Positions 9,041 to 20,444 of a stretch of 47,271 nt of DNA are shown one piece after another. Origin of the DNA: Merismopedia glauca CCAP 1448/3 (GTDB lineage: Bacteria; Cyanobacteriota; Cyanobacteriia; Cyanobacteriales; CCAP-1448). Numbering within the stretch: position 1 is the first letter of the stretch; every line of letters starts with the position of its first letter. The stretch lies in assembly GCF_003003775.1 (NCBI RefSeq), contig NZ_PVWJ01000023.1, forward strand, positions 1 to 47,271, in the 5' to 3' direction. The position numbers and the translations under genes are program-made. Under the pieces are notes generated by a model. That model was not told the origin of the DNA, did no database searches, and worked only from the letters and a program-made list of their open reading frames with translations.

Positions 9041-11272
9041 ATGGCAACTAAATTCCCAAAATTTAGCCAGGATCTCGCTCAAGATCCGACGACACGTCGG
9101 ATATGGTATGGGATTGCTACCGCTCATGATTTTGAAAGCCACGATGGCATGACAGAAGAAAATCTTTATCAAAAGATTTTTGCCTCTCACTTCGGTCATC
9201 TAGCAATCATCTTCTTGTGGGTATCTGGTAATCTCTTCCACGTGGCCTGGCAAGGAAACTTCCAAGAGTGGATTAAAGATCCGCTCAACGTTCGTCCCAT
9301 CGCTCACGCGATTTGGGACCCGCACTTTGGCTCACCTGCGGTAGAAGCATTTACTCAAGGTGGTGCTAACTATCCAGTTAACATTTCCTATTCTGGTCTG
9401 TACCACTGGTGGTACACCCAAGGGATGCGGACTAACGGAGATCTGTATGCTGGGGCGATCGCCCTGTTAATCTTGTCAGCAGTGTTTCTATTTGCTGGCT
9501 GGTTACACCTACAGCCCAAGTTCCGTCCTAGCCTATCTTGGTTCAAGAATGCTGAATCCCGCCTGAACCACCACTTAGCTGGTTTGTTCGGTGTCAGTTC
9601 CTTGGCTTGGACAGGTCACCTAGTACACGTAGCTATCCCCGAATCTCGCGGACAGCACGTAGGTTGGGATAACTTCTTAAGTACCCCTCCACATCCAGCA
9701 GGGCTATTACCCTTCTTCACCGGAAATTGGGGCGTATACGCTCAAAATCCAGATACTCCTCAGCACGTATTTGGAAGCTCTCAAGGCGCTGGAACTGCTA
9801 TCTTGACCTTCTTGGGTGGCTTCCATCCCCAAAGTGGAGCTTTGTGGTTGACTGATAACGCTCACCACCACTTGGCGATCGCTGTCCTCTTCATTGTTGC
9901 CGGTCATATGTACCGCACCAATTGGGGTATCGGTCATAGCATCAAAGAGATTCAAGAAGCTCACAACCCACCTAAAGGTACGCCATTTGGTGGCTTATTA
10001 GGAGCAGGTCACAAGGGTATCTATGATACCTACAACAACTCCTTGCACTTCCAACTAGGATGGCACTTGGCCTGCTTAGGTGTAATTACATCGTTAGTAG
10101 CTCAGCATATGTACTCTATGCCTCCTTACGCTTTTATAGCTAAGGACTACACCACGATGGCAGCCTTGTATACTCATCATCAATACATTGCTGGCTTCCT
10201 GATGGTAGGTGCATTTGCTCACGGTGCTATCTTCTTAGTCCGGGATTACGATCCTGAAGCTAACAAAGATAACGTTTTAGCTCGGATGCTAGAGCATAAA
10301 GAAGCCTTGATCTCTCACTTGAGTTGGGTATCTTTATTCCTCGGTTTCCACACCCTAGGCATCTACGTTCATAACGACGTAGTAGTAGCCTTCGCTACTC
10401 CTGAAAAACAAATCCTGATTGAGCCAGTCTTTGCTCAATGGATTCAAGCATCTCACGGTAAACTGCTGTACGGATTCAACACCTTGTTATCCAATTCAGA
10501 CAGTATCGCCGCTACTGCTTGGCCCAACCACGGTGACGTTTGGTTACCTGGCTGGTTAGATGCTATCAACAACAGCACTAACTCTTTATTCTTGACCATC
10601 GGTCCTGGCGACTTCTTAGTTCACCATGCGATCGCTTTAGGTCTGCACACCACAACCTTAATTCTGGTCAAAGGTGCTTTGGATGCCAGAGGCTCCAAAC
10701 TCATGCCAGACAAGAAAGACTTTGGTTACTCCTTCCCTTGCGACGGTCCAGGTCGTGGCGGTACTTGCGATGTCTCTGCTTGGGATGCCATGTACATGTC
10801 AGTCTTCTGGATGCTGAATACAGTAGCTTGGTTAACCTTCTACTGGCATTGGAAACATTTAGGTGTTTGGCAAGGTAACGTAGCTCAGTTCAACGAATCT
10901 TCTACCTACTTGATGGGTTGGTTCCGCGACTACTTGTGGCTGTATTCTTCTCAGCTAATCAATGGTTACAACCCCTACGGGATGAATAACCTAGCTGTTT
11001 GGTCTTGGATGTTCCTCTTCGGACACCTAGTTTGGGCAACCGGATTCATGTTCTTGATCTCTTGGCGCGGTTACTGGCAAGAGTTGATCGAAACCCTAGT
11101 TTGGGCACACGAGCGTACTCCTCTAGCTAACCTAATTCGCTGGAAAGACAAGCCAGTTGCTTTATCCATCGTCCAAGCTCGCTTGGTTGGTTTGGCTCAC
11201 TTCTCAGTCGGTTACATTGTGACCTACGCTGCGTTTGTGATTGCTTCTACCGCAGGTAAGTTTGGTAACTAA
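9041..11272 (+). CDS. psaB: Photosystem I P700 chlorophyll a apoprotein A2
   Basis: Partner of PsaA in the photosystem I reaction-centre heterodimer. The 743 residues show the family features: an N-terminal [20 protein letters not shown] start and the Fx loop [18 protein letters not shown]. Multiple His-rich membrane helices and the C-terminal [15 protein letters not shown] segment also match. A GGAGG ribosome site lies in the short spacer after psaA. A terminator follows the stop codon, so the operon has only these two genes. Family and function are certain. Confidence 0.99.
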   Translation: MATKFPKFSQDLAQDPTTRRIWYGIATAHDFESHDGMTEENLYQKIFASHFGHLAIIFLWVSGNLFHVAWQGNFQEWIKDPLNVRPIAHAIWDPHFGSPAVEAFTQGGANYPVNISYSGLYHWWYTQGMRTNGDLYAGAIALLILSAVFLFAGWLHLQPKFRPSLSWFKNAESRLNHHLAGLFGVSSLAWTGHLVHVAIPESRGQHVGWDNFLSTPPHPAGLLPFFTGNWGVYAQNPDTPQHVFGSSQGAGTAILTFLGGFHPQSGALWLTDNAHHHLAIAVLFIVAGHMYRTNWGIGHSIKEIQEAHNPPKGTPFGGLLGAGHKGIYDTYNNSLHFQLGWHLACLGVITSLVAQHMYSMPPYAFIAKDYTTMAALYTHHQYIAGFLMVGAFAHGAIFLVRDYDPEANKDNVLARMLEHKEALISHLSWVSLFLGFHTLGIYVHNDVVVAFATPEKQILIEPVFAQWIQASHGKLLYGFNTLLSNSDSIAATAWPNHGDVWLPGWLDAINNSTNSLFLTIGPGDFLVHHAIALGLHTTTLILVKGALDARGSKLMPDKKDFGYSFPCDGPGRGGTCDVSAWDAMYMSVFWMLNTVAWLTFYWHWKHLGVWQGNVAQFNESSTYLMGWFRDYLWLYSSQLINGYNPYGMNNLAVWSWMFLFGHLVWATGFMFLISWRGYWQELIETLVWAHERTPLANLIRWKDKPVALSIVQARLVGLAHFSVGYIVTYAAFVIASTAGKFGN

Positions 11273-11297
11273 CCACTAAACTCACCTAAAAATAAGT

Positions 11298-11326
11298 AAA
11301 CCTCTGCCATTTGGTAGGGGTTTTTC
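11298..11326 (+). terminator. psaAB terminator
   Basis: An imperfect stem (AAACCTCTGCCA with TGGTAGGGGTTT) is followed by a T5 run, 25 bp after the psaB stop. Confidence 0.8.
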
Positions 11327-11450
11327 TTTGACCGGATCTTGGTTACAAAACTCCGATGATTAGTTTGAGGAGATTATGAATTTATAAGTTAACTTGTTTA
11401 TTTCTAGTTAACGAGCAATAAATATAATTAAGTTCATGAAATGAGGAAAG

Positions 11451-12383
11451 TTGGGTGTGGGTAGGAAGCGTTATATATTTGCTCAAGATAAAAAAACTAG
11501 GTTTGGTTCCCCCAAATTTATCTATCTCGGAATATTGGCTTTAGGAAGCCTAGGCGCAGGTTCTTGGGCTTTTTGGCAGTATTCTCCCCAAGCTCAAACT
11601 ACTATTGGTCTTCAATCTCAAAAGCCAGTAACTTCATTAGAGCCAATTTTAGCAGCACAAATAACTAGCTGGCAGCAAGCAGCTAAAAATATCTTGTTTA
11701 CTGAGTCTGTACCCCAGGAATTTCAACAAAAAGCCTTAAAAGAGATATCTTTACTTAAGAAAGACAAAATAATAGCCTTGACATTTGATGATGGTCCTTG
11801 GCCAGTCACTACCATACAAATTTTAGATATTCTCAAACAAGAGAAGATTAAGGCTACTTTTTTCCTCTTGGGACAGCCTTTACAAAACTATCCTCAAATT
11901 GCCCAGCAAGTAGTCGCCCAAGGACACGCAATTGGTAATCATACCTGGCATCATTGGTATCATAAATTAGATGCAACCACTTCAGCTAAAGAGATTGAGA
12001 CAACCGCAGCTTTAATTTATAAAACTACAGGCATTAAAACCTATCTATTTCGTCCTCCTGGTGGGTTATTAAATAACGGAGTGGCAGATTATGCCAAGCG
12101 GAAAAAATACTTTGTGGCTTTGTGGTCATCTGACTCTACTGACTATAATCGCCCCTCAGTGGCGACTTTAGTCAATAACGTCATGAAAAATGCACGTCCT
12201 GGGGGGATGGTATTGATGCATGACGGAGGAGGCGATCGCTCTCACACCGTCAAAGCTTTACCTATCATTATTGCTCAGTTGAAAAGTCGTGGCTACAAGT
12301 TTGTCACCGTACCAGAGTTATTAGAAATAGCTGATACAGAAACTAAAACCCAGGTCAGTACCAAAGTAGGAACTTCCCAGTAG
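11451..12383 (+). CDS. Membrane-anchored polysaccharide deacetylase (NodB domain), copy 1
   Basis: A metal-dependent carbohydrate esterase family 4 enzyme, likely removing acetyl groups from peptidoglycan or another N-acetylated glycan outside the membrane. An N-terminal transmembrane anchor lies at about 24-42. The NodB domain carries motif 1 TFDDGP (111-116), motif 2 HTWHH (164-168), motif 3 RPPGG (201-205) and the late motif LMHDGGGDRSHT (about 255). All metal ligands are present. There is no ATG; TTG at 11451 or the in-frame GTG at 11457 must start it, and the GTG is better spaced from the GAGGA at 11443. A paralogue follows directly, 62 bp downstream, on the same strand. The exact substrate cannot be read from sequence. 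Confidence 0.88.
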   Translation: MGVGRKRYIFAQDKKTRFGSPKFIYLGILALGSLGAGSWAFWQYSPQAQTTIGLQSQKPVTSLEPILAAQITSWQQAAKNILFTESVPQEFQQKALKEISLLKKDKIIALTFDDGPWPVTTIQILDILKQEKIKATFFLLGQPLQNYPQIAQQVVAQGHAIGNHTWHHWYHKLDATTSAKEIETTAALIYKTTGIKTYLFRPPGGLLNNGVADYAKRKKYFVALWSSDSTDYNRPSVATLVNNVMKNARPGGMVLMHDGGGDRSHTVKALPIIIAQLKSRGYKFVTVPELLEIADTETKTQVSTKVGTSQ

Positions 12384-12445
12384 ACCAAAAGTCACCCTAA
12401 AATATTAACGGTTGAGATTGCGACAAGGAGTCAGCAGGGATAAAT

Positions 12446-13429
12446 ATGACTAAGATAAATCTGTTCGCTGGACGAGGTTGGCTTTTGCTTGTACTCGGTG
12501 CTATGGGTGCTACTATAGCTGCTATCAATTTATTACCTTTAAACCAACTTTTCCGCCAAGCAGTTTCTCAACCTTCTAGTGAAAAACCTAAATTAGCTAC
12601 TAATGTAATCAATCCAACTAATAGCAAAGTATCTATCCCTACAACTAATACAAGTATTAGCAGTACTGTAGCCCAATGGCGGGGGCAAACTAAAGCTTTA
12701 ATTTTGAGTTTGAGTATACCTAGTCAATACCAAGGTAAGGTCTTTGAAGAGGTTAAAATTAAGGCTAATCCCAAAGTTATAGCTCTAACCTTCGATGATG
12801 GTCCCTGGCTAGGAAGTACTGATGAAATTCTGCAAATCCTGAGACGCAACAACGTTAAAGCGACTTTCTTTATTATTGGTCGAAATTTACAACTTTATCC
12901 CCAAATTGGGCAGCAGATAGTATCTGAAGGTCATGCGATCGCCAACCATACTTGGAGTCATTCATATCATCATTTTAGTCCAACTGCTTCAGCTAGAGAA
13001 ATTGAAGCTACTACTAACTTAATTTACAAACTCACTGGCGTGAAAACCTATCTATTTCGACCACCAGGAGGCTTTTTGAATAACGGTCCGGCAGGTTATG
13101 CTAGAAACAAAAAATATGCCGTTGTCCTGTGGTCTGCCGATTCTAATGACTGGAAACGTCCTTCTGTAGCCAACTTAGTTAATAACGTAGTAGGAGGAGC
13201 AACCCCTGGAGGAATTGCCTTAATGCACGATGGAGGAGGCGATCGCTCTCATACTATCAAAGCTCTGCCCATCATTATTGCTCGACTCAGAAGCAAAGGC
13301 TATAGCTTTGTCACAATTCCAGAATTACTAGAACTAGGAAATCAACTTCCACCACAGGATCAAGTAGCCAAATCCATGCTGGTCAAATCATCTAAAAGAG
13401 CGATCGCTAGTAGGGTTTTCAAACATTAA
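12446..13429 (+). CDS. Membrane-anchored polysaccharide deacetylase (NodB domain), copy 2
   Basis: Tandem paralogue of the preceding gene with the same layout. It has an N-terminal membrane segment (about 12-31), a polar Ser/Thr linker, then the NodB domain with TFDDGP (115-120), HTWSH (168-172), RPPGGFLNNG (from 205) and LMHDGGGDRSHTIKALPIII. The catalytic Asp and both metal-binding His are kept, so it should be active. The two copies are strongly alike in the catalytic domain but differ in the anchors and linkers. This points to an older duplication followed by divergence of the exported stem. A 36-residue tail rich in Lys and Ser follows the domain. Probably co-transcribed with copy 1. Confidence 0.9.
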   Translation: MTKINLFAGRGWLLLVLGAMGATIAAINLLPLNQLFRQAVSQPSSEKPKLATNVINPTNSKVSIPTTNTSISSTVAQWRGQTKALILSLSIPSQYQGKVFEEVKIKANPKVIALTFDDGPWLGSTDEILQILRRNNVKATFFIIGRNLQLYPQIGQQIVSEGHAIANHTWSHSYHHFSPTASAREIEATTNLIYKLTGVKTYLFRPPGGFLNNGPAGYARNKKYAVVLWSADSNDWKRPSVANLVNNVVGGATPGGIALMHDGGGDRSHTIKALPIIIARLRSKGYSFVTIPELLELGNQLPPQDQVAKSMLVKSSKRAIASRVFKH

Positions 13430-13558
13430 ACTTCTAGGCGTTGCTGAATTAAGGTATGAACTAGGTTGACACCCCAAATAGGAATAGTGAGAGATCAGGG
13501 CGAAAGAAAACCCAATCAACAATCAACAATTCATACTTCAAATCAGCAATGCCAACTT

Positions 13559-14164
13559 CTACAAAGGAATCAATTCCGGGAAATTAGTCAATAGTTGGTC
13601 ATCGCTTAATTCATCTCCAAACTGAGAGGGGGAAAAGTGGATTTGGATAGCTCTGAGTCTTTGTTGGTAATGCAAATTGATAATTGCTTTCAAACCAGCT
13701 TGCAGAGCATTCATCTCAGCCAAGTCTGTTTCGAGTTCTGGAACTTCCCCCTCACTAGCAACAGTAATCATAACCACTAGGTTTCTGGTTGCTGGTAATA
13801 CTAAAGGTTCGTTATTGCTAGGTAGAGGCTCATCCAAATCAATTTCGCTTAAATATCTGCCTGCCGAGTCCGTAAATAACTCATTGACAAAATCTCCAGC
13901 TTCACCTTCATTCCAGAAGACATCACCTTCATTAGCCGCAGAACGCCAGTAAGTATCGTATTGCAATAGATTTTGGCAAATATCTACCAAACCTTCCCCC
14001 AAAATATTTAAATCTCCATCAGCCTCTACAGCTTCCCTCGCAGCACGATTCAACAATCCTAATAATGGAGCCACTTCTTGTCCACCCAAGTGGAGAAAAA
14101 TCCGACAAACCACAAAACGAGTTTTACCACTCAATTTATTAAAGCGATCGCTCCAAGAAGTCAT
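13559..14164 (-). CDS. DUF1517-type cyanobacterial protein
   Basis: A 201-residue soluble protein. The central and C-terminal part (NLVVMITVASEGEVPE near 130, then a helix, then LRAIQIHFSPSQFGDELSDDQLLTNFPEL) fits the DUF1517 pattern of cyanobacterial and chloroplast proteins of unknown role. The N-terminal half is helical. No signal peptide, membrane segment or catalytic motif is visible. Its start ATG lies at 14162-14164. Family assignment is from pattern memory and is moderately sure; biochemical function is unknown. Confidence 0.72.
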   Translation of the reverse strand: MTSWSDRFNKLSGKTRFVVCRIFLHLGGQEVAPLLGLLNRAAREAVEADGDLNILGEGLVDICQNLLQYDTYWRSAANEGDVFWNEGEAGDFVNELFTDSAGRYLSEIDLDEPLPSNNEPLVLPATRNLVVMITVASEGEVPELETDLAEMNALQAGLKAIINLHYQQRLRAIQIHFSPSQFGDELSDDQLLTNFPELIPL

Positions 14165-14371
14165 ATAAATTTTTCCCTCTATTCATAGCAGAGTGGGTGA
14201 GATCGACATCTCTTCCAGGTCAGGTCAGGTTAATAGCTGAAGTTAAGCCTTCGAGTATGGTGTTTGTCGATGGTCAATCTGTCTCCATGTAAAAAATCCG
14301 CTAAACAAACCAACGAGCTAGATAGATTGGCAGAAATACCAACCTACATTTCCCAATCCCGAATTCCCAAT

Positions 14372-14584
14372 TTATTGATGCTCTCGATAATGTGAATCTA
14401 CCCAACACCGAGGTAAAGATTCACCAGAAGGAAAAATAAGCTCAGATTTCGGAAATTTTTCTTCGTCTTGAAGTTCTTCCCCAGCATGGAATCTACCAAT
14501 AACTTCGGTTTCGGAAGGGTTCAAAAGAGTTTGTAAATTTAAAACTTCGACTAAACTACCGTCTTGCTGATTAATGAGAAACAT
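14372..14584 (-). CDS. Small conserved cyanobacterial protein, function unknown
   Basis: A 70-residue soluble protein beginning MFLINQQDGSLVEVLNLQTL. I chose the ATG at 14582-14584 because GGAGGG sits 5 bases before it. An upstream in-frame ATG would add 15 residues without a ribosome site. The composition is acidic, with a Trp and Cys near the C-terminus (LPRCWVDSHYRE). Similar short proteins occur across cyanobacteria and are sometimes labelled acetyltransferase, but at this length no acetyltransferase fold is possible. It lies just upstream of prk in the same orientation. Confidence 0.65.
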   Translation of the reverse strand: MFLINQQDGSLVEVLNLQTLLNPSETEVIGRFHAGEELQDEEKFPKSELIFPSGESLPRCWVDSHYREHQ

Positions 14585-14650
14585 ACCATCCCTCCAATTT
14601 GAAAAACAGCAATGTTTGACAGCCAACACCGCTATATTTTCATTCTAGAT

Positions 14651-14676
14651 GAGGGGCACAATGCATTGTGCCCCTC
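14651..14676. repeat. 26-bp perfect palindrome
   Basis: GAGGGGCACAATG followed at once by its complement, between the 70-aa gene and the prk stop codon. It belongs by style to the family of perfect intergenic palindromes seen at 17468, 28334, 32067, 38079 and 41057. Confidence 0.8.
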
Positions 14677-14704
14677 CAGGATTTCGTGGCTAAAACTTAA
14701 TTAT

Positions 14705-15706
14705 TTAAACGCTAGCCATTGCTTTGGCAGGTTTTTCAGTTAAGCGATCATAGGTAGCACGCATTTTCAATCCAGTTAATACTTGCAAGAAGCCAGTTCC
14801 GTTGTTAGAACCAGGATAGCCACGATTTTGAATCAATAGGTGAGTCAATTCGCCATGATATTTGGTGGAAGTGCTACTCAGATGGCTTTCAATGTAGATT
14901 ACTTCTTCTAAATTGTCGAATTGTCCGTCTATTTCTAGTACGGAGACTTCATTACCATAGTAGCTGTCAGGACCATAGAAAAGTCTGATTCCAGGCCAAG
15001 AACAGGTTAATTTCCGACCACAGGGAATCCAGTCAATAGTAGACCCTTCATCGAAGAGATAGACAGGCTCAAATCCTTCAATACCTTCTTTTTGGATCAA
15101 TCGCACCCGCAATACCTTCTTCTCTTCGTCGTCTGGAACTAACTTGGTAGGAAGAACCTGAATCACCACATCAGCGTGTTCTCTTTGAGGTTCGATGTAG
15201 GCAGTAAAGTCAGGACGACGGGAGTTAATCGCCGCCATCACATCAGCGTAGGAATGACCCCGTTCTGCCATGTCTCTTTGGATTTTCCAGGCAATTTTGA
15301 CTTCATCGCTGATATCAAGATAGACGCTGAAATCGAGTAGCGATCGCATTCTCTCGTCATACAAGGGGTGTAAACCTTCAACCACAATAATGTGATTGGG
15401 TTCGATCTTCTCTGGGGGATCGATCATACCAGTTTCATGGTTGTAGATCGGCTTATCGATGGTTTTCCCTTCTTTCAGAGCTTTGATTTGCTCATACATC
15501 AAATCGAAGTTGTTAGCTCTGGGATCTAAAGCCGTAATCCCTGTTTCTTTGCGCTGTATTCTATCTAAGCAATGATAATCATCTAGACAGATCACAGTTA
15601 CCAGTTCTGTCCCAAAAAGGTCGGTCAGTCGGTTCAAAAAAGTTGATTTACCGCAACCAGAGTCTCCAGCAACCCCAATTATCACCACGCGATCCACCTG
15701 ACTCAT
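14705..15706 (-). CDS. prk: Phosphoribulokinase
   Basis: Calvin-cycle enzyme making ribulose 1,5-bisphosphate from ribulose 5-phosphate and ATP. The 333 residues fit the family. The P-loop GDSGCGKST (14-22) contains Cys18, and Cys40 lies in VTVICLDDYHC; this is the N-terminal redox pair used in light/dark regulation. The second pair is present as CGRKLTC near 230. The C-terminal CP12/GAPDH-interacting redox design is therefore kept. The catalytic Asp region LDDYHCLD and ribulose-5-P-binding Arg residues are present. It is divergent from petH across a 537-bp gap that contains a duplicated structured element. Confidence 0.98.
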   Translation of the reverse strand: MSQVDRVVIIGVAGDSGCGKSTFLNRLTDLFGTELVTVICLDDYHCLDRIQRKETGITALDPRANNFDLMYEQIKALKEGKTIDKPIYNHETGMIDPPEKIEPNHIIVVEGLHPLYDERMRSLLDFSVYLDISDEVKIAWKIQRDMAERGHSYADVMAAINSRRPDFTAYIEPQREHADVVIQVLPTKLVPDDEEKKVLRVRLIQKEGIEGFEPVYLFDEGSTIDWIPCGRKLTCSWPGIRLFYGPDSYYGNEVSVLEIDGQFDNLEEVIYIESHLSSTSTKYHGELTHLLIQNRGYPGSNNGTGFLQVLTGLKMRATYDRLTEKPAKAMASV

Positions 15707-15840
15707 AGTTTCTATTTCCCTTTATTTGGTAATTAACCCTTAACCAATTTTTGTAAGCAATTAATACTAGCCACTGCCAGTAGATTTTATCAGAAGGAGT
15801 GTTTAGCTACAAGGCTAGAGATGGCTAAATATTGGGGTTA

Positions 15841-15990
15841 CTCGTGGCGAACAGTCGATCCCACCGATCGAATATTGTGTGAGTTAGCCGTCGAAATATC
15901 TCCTCTGTAGCTGTTCAACAGAAACACCGATCGAAAGCCATAATTTTGGGGATCGACCTGACTCAGATACGTGCAACATCTGAAGGGGGT
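15841..15990 (+). ncRNA. Candidate structured RNA element, copy 1 (prk-petH gap)
   Basis: First of two diverged copies about 180 nt apart. Conserved blocks shared with copy 2 include GGCGAACAGT, ATATTGTGTG or GTATTGTGTG, AGCCGT, ATATCTCCTCT and CTGACTCAGATAC. CTCGTGGC (15841-15848) can pair with GCCGTCGA (15887-15894) leaving one bulged T. Inside it CGATC/GATCG (15856-15870) forms a hairpin, and TCAGAT/ATCTGA closes another near 15970. One base pair changes from G-C here to A-T in copy 2, which supports a folded RNA. The strand is inferred from its position before petH. Confidence 0.5.
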
Positions 15991-16019
15991 AAGCGAAAAG
16001 TGTCAAATATGGCACGTTG

Positions 16020-16178
16020 CTCACGGCGAACAGTTCATCTCCAGTAGGATCGAGTATTGTGTGGGTAAGCCGTTGAGATATCTCCTCTCACCCGTCAAGG
16101 AGGATTGTTGACCAAATCCCATAAATTGATTTTTGGATCTTTCTGACTCAGATACCTAGAATCAAGTAGTCGGGGTGT
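16020..16178 (+). ncRNA. Candidate structured RNA element, copy 2 (prk-petH gap)
   Basis: Second copy of the element. CTCACGGC (16020-16027) pairs with GCCG-T-TGAG (16069-16077), with the bulged T in the same place as in copy 1. A further stem is possible between ATCTCCT near 16079 and AGGAGGAT near 16099. The element ends about 65 bp before the petH ATG, so it may form the petH 5' leader. It could instead be a free small RNA. Confidence 0.5.
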
Positions 16179-16181
16179 CAT

Positions 16182-17458
<1,277 letters not shown>

Positions 17459-17467
17459 AAGTCATTT

Positions 17468-17496
17468 GTAGAGACGTAGCACTGCTACGTCTCTAC
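17468..17496. repeat. Palindromic repeat, GTAGAGACGTAGCA family
   Basis: Two perfect 14-bp arms (GTAGAGACGTAGCA and its complement) around one base, followed by AGAAGT. The same 29-bp unit recurs at 28334, 38079 and 41057. Confidence 0.9.
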
Positions 17497-17637
17497 AGAA
17501 GTTCTGATTTAATCAAGCTTTTGACCTGTTGACAACAGTTGGTTTATTTTTGTTGTGCTGTAGTGGATTTGGGGTGATCGACTGAGCCTTCAGCCGATTT
17601 TAAAGTTGATCGCTGATAGTTGACCGCTTAAACTATA

Positions 17638-17679
17638 CCAGGAGTAATAGCCTTGAATAAGGCGGCTCCTGGCTTTTTC
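17638..17679 (+). terminator. Rho-independent terminator between petH and ftsH
   Basis: Outer stem CCAGGAG/CTCCTGG encloses an inner CCTT/AAGG hairpin and is followed by CTTTTTC. It is 180 bp after petH, so it ends either a long petH 3' UTR or a small transcript in the gap. Confidence 0.75.
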
Positions 17680-17902
17680 TTTGCTGCCCTCTTGCTGGAA
17701 GTCTGAGAATTAAGTTAAATTTGATTAAGATATGTTTAGGCAAATAGCTAAATCTCTCAACTCCCACAAATAGTCAAAGTGGTCATTTTATGATTTGAAC
17801 TCAATTTACCTGCCTTGGGACGCAGGACAGGTAGCTAAAACGAAAGATTAGTTCTGGAGTGAGTCAGTCTTATAAAAACCGGAAATAGAGGCTAATTTAA
17901 TT

Positions 17903-19795
17903 ATGAAATTTTCGTGGAAGATACTTCTACTTTGGACCTTACCTTTGCTGGTAATTGGCTTCTTTTTTTGGCAAGGAGCTTTTTCTCCAGTCGCCAGTAG
18001 CGGAACTAGAAACACTGCTAGCGCGCCGATGAGCTATGGTCGGTTTTTGCAGTACCTGAATAGCGAACCTCAAAGAATAGTCAACGTAGACTTTTATGAA
18101 GGCGGTAGAACTGCGATCGTCGAAGCTAAAGATCCAGAATTGGATAACCGCATTCAAAGATTGCGAGTAGATCTGCCAGTAAATGCTCCAGAACTGATTA
18201 GTCGTCTCAAAGAAAGTAACATTGCTTTTGATGTCCATCCGATTCAAAATAATGGTGCTATCTGGGGACTATTGGGGAATTTGATTTTCCCAGTTTTGTT
18301 GATTGGAGGCTTGTTCTTACTATTCCGCCGTTCTAGCAATATGCCTGGTGGTCCCGGTCAAGCGATGAATTTTGGCAAATCTAAAGCTAGATTCCAAATG
18401 CAGGCGCAAACTGGGGTTAAATTCGACGATGTGGCAGGAATTGAAGAAGCGAAAGAAGAATTGACTGAAGTTGTTACCTTCCTGAAACAACCAGAAAAAT
18501 TCACTGCCGTTGGCGCTAGGATTCCCAAAGGGGTATTATTAGTAGGTCTTCCAGGAACTGGGAAGACTTTGCTAGCTAAAGCTATTGCTGGTGAAGCTGG
18601 TGTTCCCTTTTTCAGTATCTCTGGTAGTGAATTTGTGGAAATGTTTGTGGGTGTGGGTGCTTCTCGCGTCCGTGACTTGTTCAAAAAAGCGAAGGAAAAT
18701 GCTCCCTGTTTGATCTTCATTGATGAAATTGACGCTGTGGGTCGTCAAAGAGGCGCAGGAATCGGCGGTGGAAACGACGAACGGGAACAAACCTTAAACC
18801 AACTATTAACTGAAATGGACGGGTTTGAAGGCAATACAGGCATCATTATCATTGCGGCTACCAACCGTCCTGATGTGCTAGATTCAGCCTTGTTGCGTCC
18901 AGGACGTTTCGATCGCCAAGTAACCGTCGATCCTCCCGATTTGAAAGGACGTTTGGAAATTCTGGAAGTCCACGCCAAGAACAAAAAGCTGGCTGATGAA
19001 GTATCATTAGAAGCGATCGCCAGACGCTCTCCTGGGTTTACTGGGGCAGATTTGGCTAATTTGCTGAATGAAGCGGCAATTATGACTGCTAGACGCAGAA
19101 AAGATGCCATCACCATGTTAGAAATTGACGACGCTGTAGATAGAGTCGTTGCTGGGATGGAAGGGACACCCCTAGTTGATGGCAAAAACAAGCGTTTGAT
19201 CGCCTATCATGAAATCGGACACGCTTTGATCGGTACTGTCTTAAAGCATCACGATCCAGTCCAAAAAGTTACTTTGATTCCTCGCGGACAAGCTCAGGGT
19301 TTAACCTGGTTTATGCCATCAGAAGAGGAAATGTTAGTTTCTCGCGCCCAGTTACTAGATAGAATCAAAGGAGCTTTGGGTGGAAGAGCGATCGAAGAGG
19401 TAGTCTTTGGCGACGGAGAAGTAACGACAGGTGCTAGCAGTGACTTGCAAATGGTGACTAGTTTAGCCCGTCAAATGGTAACTCGTTTTGGGATGTCAAC
19501 TCTCGGTCCTCTGTCTTTAGAAAGCCAAAGTGGAGAGGTTTTCTTAGGTAGAGATTGGACGAGTCGTTCTGAGTATTCTGAAGAAATTGCCTCTAAAATT
19601 GACGTTCAAGTCCGGGGTATTGTCCAGCAATGCTACGATGAAACCAAGCAAATTATCCGCAACAATCGGACTTTAATCGATCGCTTGGTCGATTTGTTGA
19701 TTGAGAAAGAAAGTATGGACGGAGATGAATTCAGACAAATCGTCTCTGAATATACTGAGGTTCCTAAAAAAGAGCGGTTCGCACCTTCTTTGTAA
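17903..19795 (+). CDS. ftsH: ATP-dependent zinc metalloprotease FtsH (FtsH2-like)
   Basis: A thylakoid/plasma-membrane AAA protease that degrades damaged membrane proteins, notably photosystem II D1 in cyanobacteria. The 630 residues include a first membrane span (about 8-25), a periplasmic or lumenal region, and a second span (about 124-141). The AAA module has Walker A GLPGTGKT (215-222), Walker B IFIDEID (271-277) and second region of homology with [10 protein letters not shown]. The zinc protease site is HEIGH (436-440). The N-terminus [16 protein letters not shown] resembles the FtsH2 paralogue that acts in photosystem II repair; that subtype call is by resemblance. A shared terminator follows. 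Confidence 0.96.
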   Translation: MKFSWKILLLWTLPLLVIGFFFWQGAFSPVASSGTRNTASAPMSYGRFLQYLNSEPQRIVNVDFYEGGRTAIVEAKDPELDNRIQRLRVDLPVNAPELISRLKESNIAFDVHPIQNNGAIWGLLGNLIFPVLLIGGLFLLFRRSSNMPGGPGQAMNFGKSKARFQMQAQTGVKFDDVAGIEEAKEELTEVVTFLKQPEKFTAVGARIPKGVLLVGLPGTGKTLLAKAIAGEAGVPFFSISGSEFVEMFVGVGASRVRDLFKKAKENAPCLIFIDEIDAVGRQRGAGIGGGNDEREQTLNQLLTEMDGFEGNTGIIIIAATNRPDVLDSALLRPGRFDRQVTVDPPDLKGRLEILEVHAKNKKLADEVSLEAIARRSPGFTGADLANLLNEAAIMTARRRKDAITMLEIDDAVDRVVAGMEGTPLVDGKNKRLIAYHEIGHALIGTVLKHHDPVQKVTLIPRGQAQGLTWFMPSEEEMLVSRAQLLDRIKGALGGRAIEEVVFGDGEVTTGASSDLQMVTSLARQMVTRFGMSTLGPLSLESQSGEVFLGRDWTSRSEYSEEIASKIDVQVRGIVQQCYDETKQIIRNNRTLIDRLVDLLIEKESMDGDEFRQIVSEYTEVPKKERFAPSL

Positions 19796-19837
19796 ATCTT
19801 TAAGTCATCTTTGATTACTTAAAACTGCTGAGTCCCA

Positions 19838-19869
19838 GAAAAAGCCTCCTTTCCCAGGGGGCTTTTTTT
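19838..19869. terminator. Terminator between ftsH and yajQ
   Basis: AAAAAGCCTCC pairs with GGGGGCTTTTTTT. The flanking A and T runs allow termination of both convergent genes. Confidence 0.8.
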
Positions 19870-19898
19870 GATGATAGGGGTATAAATATAGTCTCAGA

Positions 19899-20390
19899 TC
19901 ATCGATAATTGGTAAACTGCAAAGCGACGGGATAATCTTCTTGCTTGAGTCGCTGAATTACCAGTTGCAGATCGTCTTTAGATTTAGCTGAAACCCTGAC
20001 TGTATCTCCTTGGATTGAGGCTTGTAACTTCTTAAATTCGTCTCGAATTAACTTACTAATCTGCTTGGCAATTTCCGAACTAATTCCTTTGCGTAACTTA
20101 ATTTCCTGACGCACGCGGTTCCCTCCCGCCGACTCTGACTTACCATAATCAAATATTTTCAAAGATAGATTCCGTTTAGCCGCTTTAGTAGTCAAAATGG
20201 TGTGAACTGCATCTAGAGTGAACTCGCTATCGGTATTAATATTAATAGCTTCCTCGCCCAACTCAACGGTAGTTTGAGTATCTTTGAGATCGTAGCGACT
20301 TTTGATTTCTCGAACGGTTTGATCTACCGCATTGACTAACTCTTGGCGATCAAAATCACTCACAATGTCGAAAGAATAAGTAGATGCCAT
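19899..20390 (-). CDS. yajQ: YajQ-family nucleotide-binding protein
   Basis: A 163-residue cytoplasmic protein of the YajQ family, whose members bind nucleotides; some bind cyclic di-GMP. Typical features are the opening [19 protein letters not shown], the [10 protein letters not shown] motif, and the C-terminal half with [16 protein letters not shown] and [16 protein letters not shown]. Full family length. It is convergent with ftsH and divergent from mutL, from which it is separated by only about 55 bp. The physiological role in cyanobacteria is not established. Confidence 0.93.
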   Translation of the reverse strand: MASTYSFDIVSDFDRQELVNAVDQTVREIKSRYDLKDTQTTVELGEEAININTDSEFTLDAVHTILTTKAAKRNLSLKIFDYGKSESAGGNRVRQEIKLRKGISSEIAKQISKLIRDEFKKLQASIQGDTVRVSAKSKDDLQLVIQRLKQEDYPVALQFTNYR

Positions 20391-20444
20391 AATTTAACTC
20401 TGGTAACTATTAAATATAAGAACGGAATGCCGCGTCGCTAGTTG

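Noticed and set aside
15740-15780. NtcA site (GTA-N8-TAC) before prk/petH
   Set aside because: GTAAGCAATTAATAC has nine bases between the half-sites, not eight.
18358-19191. Several long minus frames across ftsH
   Set aside because: Shadows of a strongly conserved gene without ribosome sites or family features.
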